This document shows positions 6,321 to 12,383 of a DNA stretch of 24,466 bases, one piece after another. The DNA comes from Oscillospiraceae bacterium. Its GTDB lineage: Bacteria; Bacillota; Clostridia; Oscillospirales; Ruminococcaceae. The DNA lies in assembly GCA_019413245.1 (NCBI GenBank), contig DXNX01000018.1, positions 1 to 24,466 of the forward strand, written 5' to 3'. The position numbers and the translations under genes were made by a program. The notes under the pieces were generated by a model. It did no database searches. It had not been told where the DNA came from and worked only from the letters and a program-made list of their open reading frames with translations. The stretch's first letter is position 1. Each line of letters starts with the position of its first letter.

Positions 6321-8369
6321 TCAGCCCAGGTTCATATCCACGTTGGCGTTGATGCCGTTGACCTTGCCGGTGCTGGTGTACTGCCAGATGTTGTAGCTGT
6401 ACGCAAAATCCAGCGTATCGCGGTACTGGGCAATCCAGATGCGGTACTTGCTGATGTTGGCAAAGTTCAGGGAGTTGTAGAACCAGCTGGCGTAAGAGTA
6501 CACACCGGCGCTGTACCCGGCGTTGCGGATGGTTTCGCAGAAAGCCACGGCGCAGGCGGTACGCTGGGCGGCACTGATGCCGTCGGCACGGCCGGTATCA
6601 CCGGCCACCTTCTCGGTGTCATAGTAGACGCCGCAAGGCAGGCCGTATCCCTGGACCAGGCTCAGGACCATGCTGGCTTCCTCCACGGCCTCGGCTTCGT
6701 TCACAGCCTGGCTGTAGAAGTAAACGCCAACCTTGATACCGGCTGCCGTAGCGCCCTGGATGTTGCGGCGGAAAGTGGAGTCTTCCACCAGCGCGCCGCT
6801 GCCGTAGCCGCGGTAGCCGCAGCGGATGATGGCAAAGGTGATGCCGTCAGCCTTGACGGCGTTCCAGTCGATGGTGCCCTGGAACTTGGAAACGTCGATG
6901 CCGCGCTCCTTCTGGCCCAGAACACCGGAGGCGCTGAAGGTGTACACATTGCCGTTGATGACCTGGGTGCCGGTGACCGGCTGATGGGTTGCGGGATCGT
7001 AATAGTACTCCTTGCCGTCAATGTTCTGCCAGCCGGTGTACTCGTAGATGGTTTCGGTCTTCACATCCACCGCAAAGCCGTAGTCCTTCAGCTTGCTGGC
7101 TTCGATCTGGTCGGGCCAGCTGGCATCCGCCGGAGCCTGAGACGGCTTAGGCGTAGCGGTCGGCGTCGGAGTAGGTGTAGCCGTCGGGGTGGGCGTCGGC
7201 GTTGCCGTCGGCGTCGGAGTGGGCGTAGCGGTCGGGGTAGGCGTCGGCGTTGCCGTCGGCGTCGGGGTGGGTGTGGCCGTCGGTGTCGGGCTCGGGGTGT
7301 TGGTAGCATCCGGAGAGGAAGTTGCGTCCGGTTCCCCGGTAGGCGTCGTGCTGGCCGTGGGATCGGGCGTGGCGGTTTCCTCATCCAGCAGAACGGGAAC
7401 CTTCTCCTCCCCTTCGGCCAGAGGCATGATGCTGGCTTCACCGGACAGTCCCAGCGGCAGAATGGACACGCTGCCCGGAACCACGGAGGCGGTACGGGCA
7501 CCGCTGTCACGGATGGCACCGGTCAGTTCCTGGGTGTCATCCTTATACACAGGCTTGTAACGGCTGACAGAGCCGTCGGTCAGCATCAGGTGACCGTCGC
7601 TGCTCAGGGTCGCGGTGTAGGTGGTCTTGGTGCCAACTTCCTTGGCAGAGCTCTCAGCATAAGTGACCGTATCGGTGATTTCTTCCGCAATGGGGGCACC
7701 GCCGCCTTCGCCGTAAGCAGAGTCTTCCTGGCTTTCCACGACCTCGCTGGACTGCACGATCTTATCCTTGACCGCCGCAATATCCGCCTTGTAGACAACC
7801 TTCTCATTGACGGTCACGGTTTGGGCTTCGGGCAGGACATAGCCTTCCACCTCGGACACGGCCACCGTATAGTCGCCGGGTTCCACATCTTCCGCCAGAG
7901 CGGTGCCGGTGGCGGTGTCCAGCTCATATGTAGTCTCGTTGCCGTCCTTGTCGGTGACCAGAACGTTCATCGGAACGCCGGTCAGCGGCACACGATCCGT
8001 TTCTTCGTTCTCTTCCCCTTCGGAAGTCTCTCCCTCGGTTTTTTCAGGCGCGGTTTCTTCCGTACCGGGCATCGTCAGGGCGTACAGCTGAACGCCGATG
8101 TCCTGCTGCACCACCGTGACTTCCATTTCGATCTGGGTCTGGGGTGTCGGTGTGGGGGTGGATTCCGGCGTAGCAGTGGGTGTCACCACCGGCGTGGGAG
8201 TGGGTTGTGCGGAGTCCGGAAGTTCAACACTGCTCATACCTGCTGCCATGGCGCCGATGCCAAGGCTGGCGCAAAGCAGGACTGCCGTACCGCCGGCAAT
8301 CAGCTTATACAGGGGCAGGCGCGCCACCGTACTTCCGGAAAAGTACTTCATAGGGTTCTTTTTTGCCAT
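6321..8369 (-). CDS. Secreted or membrane-anchored GH25 muramidase with Thr-Pro repeat linker
   Basis: A 682-residue protein ending in a GH25 lysozyme domain (about residues 489-682), which cleaves the MurNAc-GlcNAc bond of peptidoglycan. The catalytic signature is present: Asp492 in GIDVSKFQG, and Asp584 and Glu586 in VYYDTE. Modules in order: a basic N-terminus; a hydrophobic segment at about 23-44 (signal peptide or anchor, with AMAAG as a weak cleavage candidate); a Pro-Thr stretch (56-77); a region resembling a Cna-B/prealbumin-like fold (about 127-195, with PGDYTVAVSEVEGY); an unassigned region (200-330); a Thr-Pro linker with six 8-residue repeats (358-405); one possible cell-wall-binding-like repeat (about 442-486, YTGWQNIDGKEYYYDP); and the catalytic domain. 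Monocistronic. Substrate could be self wall (remodelling) or other bacteria; sequence cannot decide. The ATG at 8367-8369 has GAGGAA upstream. Confidence 0.92.
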   Translation of the reverse strand: MAKKNPMKYFSGSTVARLPLYKLIAGGTAVLLCASLGIGAMAAGMSSVELPDSAQPTPTPVVTPTATPESTPTPTPQTQIEMEVTVVQQDIGVQLYALTMPGTEETAPEKTEGETSEGEENEETDRVPLTGVPMNVLVTDKDGNETTYELDTATGTALAEDVEPGDYTVAVSEVEGYVLPEAQTVTVNEKVVYKADIAAVKDKIVQSSEVVESQEDSAYGEGGGAPIAEEITDTVTYAESSAKEVGTKTTYTATLSSDGHLMLTDGSVSRYKPVYKDDTQELTGAIRDSGARTASVVPGSVSILPLGLSGEASIMPLAEGEEKVPVLLDEETATPDPTASTTPTGEPDATSSPDATNTPSPTPTATPTPTPTATPTPTPTATPTPTPTATPTPTPTATPTPTPTATPKPSQAPADASWPDQIEASKLKDYGFAVDVKTETIYEYTGWQNIDGKEYYYDPATHQPVTGTQVINGNVYTFSASGVLGQKERGIDVSKFQGTIDWNAVKADGITFAIIRCGYRGYGSGALVEDSTFRRNIQGATAAGIKVGVYFYSQAVNEAEAVEEASMVLSLVQGYGLPCGVYYDTEKVAGDTGRADGISAAQRTACAVAFCETIRNAGYSAGVYSYASWFYNSLNFANISKYRIWIAQYRDTLDFAYSYNIWQYTSTGKVNGINANVDMNLG
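7155..7298 (-). repeat. 24-bp tandem repeat, six copies, encoding TPTPTPTA
   Basis: Six consecutive 24-base units encode TPSPTPTA once and TPTPTPTA five times (residues 358-405 of the muramidase). Codons vary between units (ACG/ACC/ACA, CCG/CCC/CCT), so it is not a perfectly homogenised array, but it has the structure of a length-variable minisatellite. All length changes by whole units would stay in frame. Confidence 0.93.
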
Positions 8370-8434
8370 TTTAATTCCTCTTCATCTTCGGTATATTCAT
8401 GCAGATGCCTGCACTTTATCAAGATACAGTTCTA

Positions 8435-8464
8435 ATCATACACGAAACAGATGTATAATTTCAA
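8435..8464 (-). promoter_or_regulatory. Probable promoter of the GH25 muramidase
   Basis: On the minus strand TTGAAA (plus 8459-8464) is followed after 18 bases by TATGAT (plus 8435-8440), leaving a 5' leader of about 60 bases before the start codon. Confidence 0.55.
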
Positions 8465-8592
8465 GCCCATTTCACAAGAAAGATGTAAAAGTTTTGTCGT
8501 AATTGCGTTACTATTTCCATGTATCTTACCATATTTTGGGTGTTTTTATCGTTCGTGCGGGCATTTTGGGCCACCTGTGGTATTGGGCAGGA

Positions 8593-8622
8593 TTGCCTTT
8601 GTGCGGGCACGCGTGTTACAAT
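8593..8622 (+). promoter_or_regulatory. Probable promoter of the branching enzyme
   Basis: TTGCCT (8593-8598) and TACAAT (8617-8622) with an 18-base spacer, about 43 bases before the predicted start at 8672. This supports the shorter start: in-frame starts upstream of 8620 would precede the transcript. Confidence 0.55.
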
Positions 8623-8671
8623 GGGTTCACCCCTTCTGCGGGCAGATTTTACGGGAAAGGACGGGACCAGT

Positions 8672-10384
8672 ATGCGGCCGGATGTCGCGGATTTCTACAA
8701 CGGCATCAGCTTTGACGCCTATCGCCTGCTGGGCGCGCAGCCGGCCGGGCACGGATGGCGTTTTACCGTCTGGGCCCCTCACGCCCGCCGGGTACAGGTG
8801 ACAGGAGACTGGAACGGCTGGAACCTGTGGAGCGCTGCCGAGCTCGCTGCTTGCGAGGACGGACTCTGGCGGGGTTTTGTACCCGCTGCACAAGAAGGCC
8901 AGCTGTACAAATACAATATTTTAGGGCCGGACGGCACCTGGCGGCTGAAACCAGACCCTTTTGCCTTCGGGTACGAGGCCCTGCCCGGGACCGCCGGGCG
9001 GCTGCTGCGGCCCGTTTATGAGTTTACGGATGCGGAATGGCTGACACTGCGGCGCTGGCTGCCGGACATTCCCCTCAATATATATGAGCTGCATCCTTCC
9101 AGCTGGCGGCGACACTGGGACGGACGGTATTATTCCGGCACGGAGCTGGCCGATGTGCTGATCCCCTATCTGCAGGCCCGGAATTTCACCTGTGTGGAAC
9201 TGATGCCTCTGGCCGAATATCCCTTTGACGGCAGTTGGGGGTACCAGGGCTGCGGGTATTTTGCTCCCACCGCCCGTCTGGGCGGCTTTGCGGGGGTTGC
9301 AGTTCTCATCGACCGTCTGCATCGGGCAGGCATCGCCGTGCTGGCCGATTTCGTGCCGGTGCATTTTGCGCCTGACCCGGACCGCATGGCCCAATGGGAT
9401 GGTGCGCCACTGTTTGAGGCCGGTCCCAGCGACTGGGGCAGCCTGCGCTTTGATCTGACCAGCGGACCGGTGCGCAGCTTTCTGCTGAGTGCGGCCGCCT
9501 TCTGGCTGTATGTTCTGCACTGCGACGGTCTGCGGGTGGATGCGGTGGGCCATGCCCTCTACCGTCCCCAGGCGGCCGGGGAAGCGCTGGCCGCCGCCGA
9601 ATTCTTCAAGACCCTGACCGGTGGACTGCATGCCCGGTTCGGGTCGGTGTTTCTGGCTGCCGAGGATACCGCCGGAGCGTTGAATGCCGCTGTGCCCACC
9701 GAGCGCGGCGGGCTTGGGTTTGACGCGGTATGGGACAGCGCCTGGGCCCGGGACGTGCGGACCTTCTTTTCCGATCCGGCCGGCCGCAGGCATCATTTTT
9801 CCGCCCTGCTGCGAGACCCCGGTCCCGGAACCGCCGTCAATGCCCTGAGCCACGACGATAACACCTGGGACAGCGGGTCCGTCTGGTGGCAGCTGCCCGG
9901 CAGCGGCGAGGAAAAGTTCCGGCAGATGCAGGTGCTGTACCTGATGCAATACACCCGGCCAGGCCGCCCGCTGACTTTTATGGGCGGCGAATTCGGCCAG
10001 CCGCTGGCTTTTGATCCTTATAAAGAGATGGACTGGGCCTGCCTGGGGCACCCGCTCCATTCATCCATGGACAGCTATACCGCCGCCCTGGGCGGACTGT
10101 TCGCCGCGCACCCGGCTCTGCGCCGCGGCTGCTTTGCCTGGGTCCTGCGGGATTCCGAGCGACTGGGCATGGCTTATCTGCGGGAATCCGACGGGGAACG
10201 CCTGCTGTGCGTGTTCAACCTGGGCTCTTACCCGCTGGAAGCCACTCCGGACAGCTGCGGTGCCCGGAAGGCCGAACCGCTGTTTGTCGCCGGGGCGGCA
10301 GACAGCCAACCGCTGTGGGCGCAAAACGGACGTTTTTCCCTCCGCCTGCCGCCCATGAGCGGGGTCGTATACGCTTTGTCTTGA
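8672..10384 (+). CDS. glgB: 1,4-alpha-glucan branching enzyme, divergent GH13_9 type
   Basis: Branching enzymes cut an alpha-1,4 glucan chain and re-attach it as an alpha-1,6 branch. The 570-residue protein has an N-terminal CBM48 domain (about 20-115, FTVWAPHARRVQVTGDWNGW) and a GH13 barrel with family landmarks: ELMPLAEYPFDGSWGYQ (about 176-192), DFVPVHF (226-232), the nucleophile Asp290 in GLRVDAV, the acid/base Glu331 in LAAEDT, Asp395 in LSHDD, and FMGGEFGQ (436-443). It is shorter than E. coli GlgB (about 730) and lacks an extra N-terminal module. Oddly, the usual segment after the third catalytic Asp (SHDEVVHGK) reads SHDDNTWDS, so specificity may differ. Start at ATG 8672 is supported by AAAGGA upstream and by the promoter position. 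No glgA, glgC or glgP is nearby. Confidence 0.87.
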   Translation: MRPDVADFYNGISFDAYRLLGAQPAGHGWRFTVWAPHARRVQVTGDWNGWNLWSAAELAACEDGLWRGFVPAAQEGQLYKYNILGPDGTWRLKPDPFAFGYEALPGTAGRLLRPVYEFTDAEWLTLRRWLPDIPLNIYELHPSSWRRHWDGRYYSGTELADVLIPYLQARNFTCVELMPLAEYPFDGSWGYQGCGYFAPTARLGGFAGVAVLIDRLHRAGIAVLADFVPVHFAPDPDRMAQWDGAPLFEAGPSDWGSLRFDLTSGPVRSFLLSAAAFWLYVLHCDGLRVDAVGHALYRPQAAGEALAAAEFFKTLTGGLHARFGSVFLAAEDTAGALNAAVPTERGGLGFDAVWDSAWARDVRTFFSDPAGRRHHFSALLRDPGPGTAVNALSHDDNTWDSGSVWWQLPGSGEEKFRQMQVLYLMQYTRPGRPLTFMGGEFGQPLAFDPYKEMDWACLGHPLHSSMDSYTAALGGLFAAHPALRRGCFAWVLRDSERLGMAYLRESDGERLLCVFNLGSYPLEATPDSCGARKAEPLFVAGAADSQPLWAQNGRFSLRLPPMSGVVYALS

Positions 10385-10408
10385 CTTTTTCACCAAAATG
10401 TGTATACT
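10381..10408 (+). promoter_or_regulatory. Promoter of the TPP riboswitch-thiT transcript
   Basis: TTGACT (10381-10386) overlaps the stop codon of the branching enzyme gene, and TATACT (10403-10408) follows after 16 bases. The predicted start lies about ten bases before the riboswitch. Confidence 0.7.
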
Positions 10409-10424
10409 ATTTTTGGACATAAAA

Positions 10425-10500
10425 ACAGGGGCGCCGAAAGGCTGAGATCCGCAAGGAGTACCCTTTAACCTGATCCGGGTAATGCCGGCGTAGGGAGTTG
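10425..10500 (+). ncRNA. TPP riboswitch (THI element) aptamer
   Basis: The conserved THI-box parts occur in order: ACAGGGGCGCC (10425-10435), GCTGAGA (10441-10447), ACCTGATC (10468-10475) and GGGTAATGCCGGCGTAGGGA (10477-10496). These form the pyrimidine- and pyrophosphate-binding arms of the thiamine pyrophosphate aptamer. Its position between a promoter and a terminator hairpin, ahead of a thiamine transporter gene, fits a transcriptional OFF switch. Confidence 0.97.
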
Positions 10501-10530
10501 ACGGGAACCAATCCCATCATACGGAAACTC

Positions 10531-10577
10531 GCGCGCCCGCATGCAGGTTTTGCCTGCCGGGCGCGCTTCTTGTTTTT
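10531..10577 (+). terminator. Riboswitch-controlled intrinsic terminator
   Basis: GCGCGCCCG (10531-10539) plus GCAGG (10543-10547) pair with CCTGC (10553-10557) plus CGGGCGCGC (10558-10566), with a three-base bulge (CAT) on the 5' side, and are followed by a T-rich tract (10567-10577). It lies between aptamer and thiT, so TPP binding is expected to favour termination. Confidence 0.9.
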
Positions 10578-10610
10578 ATGGACTATTGATCGTTTTGAGG
10601 AGTGTTCCCC

Positions 10611-11171
10611 ATGTCCAAAACCACATCCAAGACCCGTATCCTGGTCGAGTGCGCCCTGATGATTGCTCTCGGCACGGTGCTGGCCAACATCAAGATTTTT
10701 GAGCTGGCCAACGGCGGTTCCATCACCCTGTTCAGTATGGTGCCTTTTATTCTGGTGTCCTTCCGGCACGGCGTCAAGTGGGGCCTGTTCACCGGCTTCG
10801 TCAACAGCCTGCTGCAGATGCTGCTGGGCTTCTACGCACCGCCGGCTCCCGGCCTGCTGCCCCTGTTCGGCATGATCATGCTGGACTATGTGCTGGCCTT
10901 CACCCTGCTGGGCCTGGCCTGCGTTTTTGCCAAACCGTTCCACAACCGTCTGGTAGGCGTGGCCGTCGGAACCGCGGCTGTCTGCGTCATCCGCTTCTTG
11001 TGCAGCTTTTTGTCCGGCGTGCTGATCTGGGGCAACCTGTCCGACGGCCTGCCCGCCTGGACGTACAGCCTGGGCTATAACGCCAGCTACATGCTGCCCG
11101 AAACCGTTCTGACCGTGGTGGCTGTGGTTCTGCTGTACAAGGCAGCCCCCAAACTGTTTACGGCCGAGTAA
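10611..11171 (+). CDS. thiT: ECF thiamine transporter substrate-binding component ThiT
   Basis: ThiT is the membrane S component that binds thiamine and works with a shared energising module (EcfA, EcfA', EcfT), not encoded in this window. The 186-residue protein is very hydrophobic, with about six membrane segments, and shows family landmarks: ANIKIFELANGGSITLFSM (about 25-43), FRHGVKWGL (51-59), and YNASYMLPE (156-164), which contains the conserved Asn of the thiamine site. The ATG at 10611 is preceded by GAGGAG with eight bases between; a GTG at 10602 overlaps that ribosome site and is unlikely. The TPP riboswitch directly upstream independently supports the function. Monocistronic, ended by a terminator at 11208-11238. 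Confidence 0.95.
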   Translation: MSKTTSKTRILVECALMIALGTVLANIKIFELANGGSITLFSMVPFILVSFRHGVKWGLFTGFVNSLLQMLLGFYAPPAPGLLPLFGMIMLDYVLAFTLLGLACVFAKPFHNRLVGVAVGTAAVCVIRFLCSFLSGVLIWGNLSDGLPAWTYSLGYNASYMLPETVLTVVAVVLLYKAAPKLFTAE

Positions 11172-11207
11172 CTTCCTTTATTATAATATAACAGTCATAC
11201 CCCTTCG

Positions 11208-11238
11208 GCCGGTGCGCTCTGTGTGCACCGGCTTTTTT
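11208..11238 (+). terminator. Terminator of thiT
   Basis: GCCGGTGC (11208-11215) pairs with GCACCGGC (11225-11232), followed by six T (11233-11238). Confidence 0.9.
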
Positions 11239-11252
11239 CATGCCGGGGAAAC

Positions 11253-11281
11253 TTGCGGCATCGGTTTGCAGATGCTACCAT
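11253..11281 (+). promoter_or_regulatory. Candidate promoter for the AlkD-like gene
   Basis: TTGCGG (11253-11258) and TACCAT (11276-11281) are 17 bases apart, and the -10 is preceded by TGC (extended -10). A shifted -10, CATAAT at 11279-11284, is also possible. It lies after the thiT terminator, so the next gene needs a promoter about here. Confidence 0.4.
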
Positions 11282-11308
11282 AATACAAACAGGAAAGGAG
11301 CTGCCGCC

Positions 11309-12034
11309 ATGCCGTACACCCAAAAAGAAATTCTGGCCCGTCTGCAAGACATGGCCGAGCCGGAGTACGCCCGGTTTTCCGCCTCTCTCATCCCGGACCC
11401 GCCGCCGATTCTGGGGGTACGTCTGCCCAGGCTGCGGGCACTGGCCAAAGAGCTGGCCAAAGTCCTGCCCCGGGAACCCGCTCTCTGGCAGGCGCTGGAG
11501 GGGCCGTATCTGGAGCAGGCCATGCTTCACGGTATGCTGCTGGGCGCCGCCCGGCTGCCCGACGAGGAACGCAAGGAACGGCTGGAAAAATTTCTGCCCC
11601 GGGTAACGAACTGGAGCATCTGTGATTCCACCGCCATTTCCTGCAAATGGATGTCCAAAGCGCCGGATATCTGGCTGCCCTGGCTTACCGCCCTGGCCCG
11701 TCGAGATGAAGAATTTCCAGCCCGGTTTGGCATTGTCTGCCTGCTGGACCACTTCACCGCCACACCGGAAGGACGCCGCACCACCCTGGATGCCTGTACC
11801 GCAACCTCCTGTCCGGCTCTGTATACACGGCTGGGCGTTGCCTGGGCAATAAGTATTGTCGCCGTAAAAGAGCCTGAATTGGGCTTTACCTATCTGGAAA
11901 GAGATACACTGGATGATTTCACCCACAACAAGGCGATCCAGAAAATCTGTGAAAGTCTGCGCAGCTCCCCGGAGTATCGCGCACGCGTTCGAGCGCTGCA
12001 GAGAAAAGCGGAAAACGGCCGAAAAGGTCGTTAA
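11309..12034 (+). CDS. DNA alkylation repair protein, AlkD-like HEAT-repeat glycosylase
   Basis: AlkD-type proteins are HEAT-repeat DNA glycosylases that remove positively charged alkylated purines. The 241-residue, largely helical protein shows family features: GVRLPRLRALAKELAK (about 36-51), GPYLEQAMLHGMLLG (65-79), TNWSICDS (100-107), and near the end FTHNKAIQKICESL. Trp102 and Asp106 have the same four-residue spacing as Trp109 and Asp113 of Bacillus cereus AlkD, and Trp177 lies where the third aromatic residue would be expected; that mapping is by eye. The ATG at 11309 has AGGAAAGGAG nine bases upstream. It is a single-gene unit flanked by terminators. Some members of this superfamily lack glycosylase activity, so the biochemical role is less certain than the fold. 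Confidence 0.85.
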   Translation: MPYTQKEILARLQDMAEPEYARFSASLIPDPPPILGVRLPRLRALAKELAKVLPREPALWQALEGPYLEQAMLHGMLLGAARLPDEERKERLEKFLPRVTNWSICDSTAISCKWMSKAPDIWLPWLTALARRDEEFPARFGIVCLLDHFTATPEGRRTTLDACTATSCPALYTRLGVAWAISIVAVKEPELGFTYLERDTLDDFTHNKAIQKICESLRSSPEYRARVRALQRKAENGRKGR

Positions 12035-12048
12035 ACTTCTGACATTCT

Positions 12049-12089
12049 AAAAGCCCGGTTTGGCAAAATGACCAAATCGGGGCTTTTTT
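12049..12089 (+). terminator. Terminator of the AlkD-like gene
   Basis: AAAAGCCCGGTTTGG (12049-12063) pairs with CCAAATCGGGGCTTTT (from 12072; one wobble pair), followed by the T run ending at 12089. Confidence 0.88.
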
Positions 12090-12289
12090 GTTAAAAGTGG
12101 GTCGATATCCGCGGTGAGAACAATCTCAAAAAAGTTGATTTTCTTATGAAAAAGGTTGAAAAAAAGTTTCAACTTTTCTATTTTTTGGGATTTCATCCCA
12201 TTTATCCGGAAATTTTATTTCGACGAAAAATCATTTTTTCGTCATTCCGCCAATTTCGAGGTAAACATCTTTCATTTTTGTGACAAATA

Positions 12290-12308
12290 TGTTAATATAC
12301 ATTTAACA
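12290..12308. promoter_or_regulatory. Inverted repeat, candidate operator upstream of nagE
   Basis: TGTTAA (12290-12295) and TTAACA (12303-12308) form a perfect 6-bp inverted repeat around seven AT-rich bases containing a possible -10 (TATACA). It fits a repressor site by position only; AT-rich sequence makes chance repeats fairly likely. Confidence 0.35.
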
Positions 12309-12310
12309 AG

Positions 12311-12346
12311 CTGTTCAGTGGTCAGGAACCAGTGTCCAGTGAACAG
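12311..12346. promoter_or_regulatory. Long inverted repeat just upstream of the nagE ribosome site
   Basis: CTGTTCAGTGG (12311-12321) and CCAGTGAACAG (12336-12346) match at 10 of 11 pairs around 14 bases. It could be an operator or an RNA stem-loop about 22 bases before the nagE ribosome site. It resembles no antiterminator (RAT) site I can recognise, although GGATTG follows it. Confidence 0.5.
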
Positions 12347-12383
12347 GATTGGAACGCTTCCATATTTTAGGAGGAATGCTTTT

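Larger units (their letters stand above)
8370..8671. other. 302-bp divergent intergenic region between muramidase and branching enzyme
   Basis: This AT-richer gap holds two divergently directed promoters, one for the muramidase (8435-8464, minus) and one for the branching enzyme (8593-8622, plus). Open frames running through it lack a ribosome binding site at their starts or a family resemblance. I see no RNA gene or other element here. Confidence 0.6.
12035..12383. other. 349-bp AT-rich leader region upstream of nagE
   Basis: After the AlkD-gene terminator (12049-12089) this region turns strongly AT-rich compared with its surroundings. It holds four potential hairpins: 12151-12177 (AAAGGTTGAAA / TTTCAACTTTT with a bulged G), 12186-12200 (TGGGAT / ATCCCA), 12222-12242 (GACGAAAAA / TTTTTCGTC) and 12311-12346. 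There is also an inverted repeat at 12290-12308. No convincing coding potential; an open frame through it lacks a ribosome site at its start. I could not fix one promoter: TTGTGA at 12278 and TAATAT or TATACA near 12293-12301 are present but badly spaced. Confidence 0.6.

Noticed and set aside
7141..7300. Regularly spaced repeats that might suggest a CRISPR array
   Set aside because: The units are contiguous, in frame and encode Thr-Pro blocks; there are no unique spacers.
6240..8435. 731-codon plus-strand open frame opposite the muramidase, with Gly/Arg-rich repeats
   Set aside because: The repeats are the antisense of the Thr-Pro linker. The minus-strand gene has a full catalytic signature, promoter and terminator; the plus frame has none.
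8519..8671. N-terminal extension of the branching enzyme from ATG 8519
   Set aside because: The extension has no ribosome site, overlaps the predicted promoter at 8593-8622 and has no resemblance to GlgB N-termini.
11182..11187. TATAAT after thiT as a promoter for the AlkD-like gene
   Set aside because: Any transcript from it would meet the strong terminator at 11208-11238, and no well-spaced -35 is present.
12306..12366. RAT-type antiterminator site upstream of nagE
   Set aside because: GGATTG is present, but the rest of the consensus and an overlapping terminator are not; kept only as an inverted repeat.
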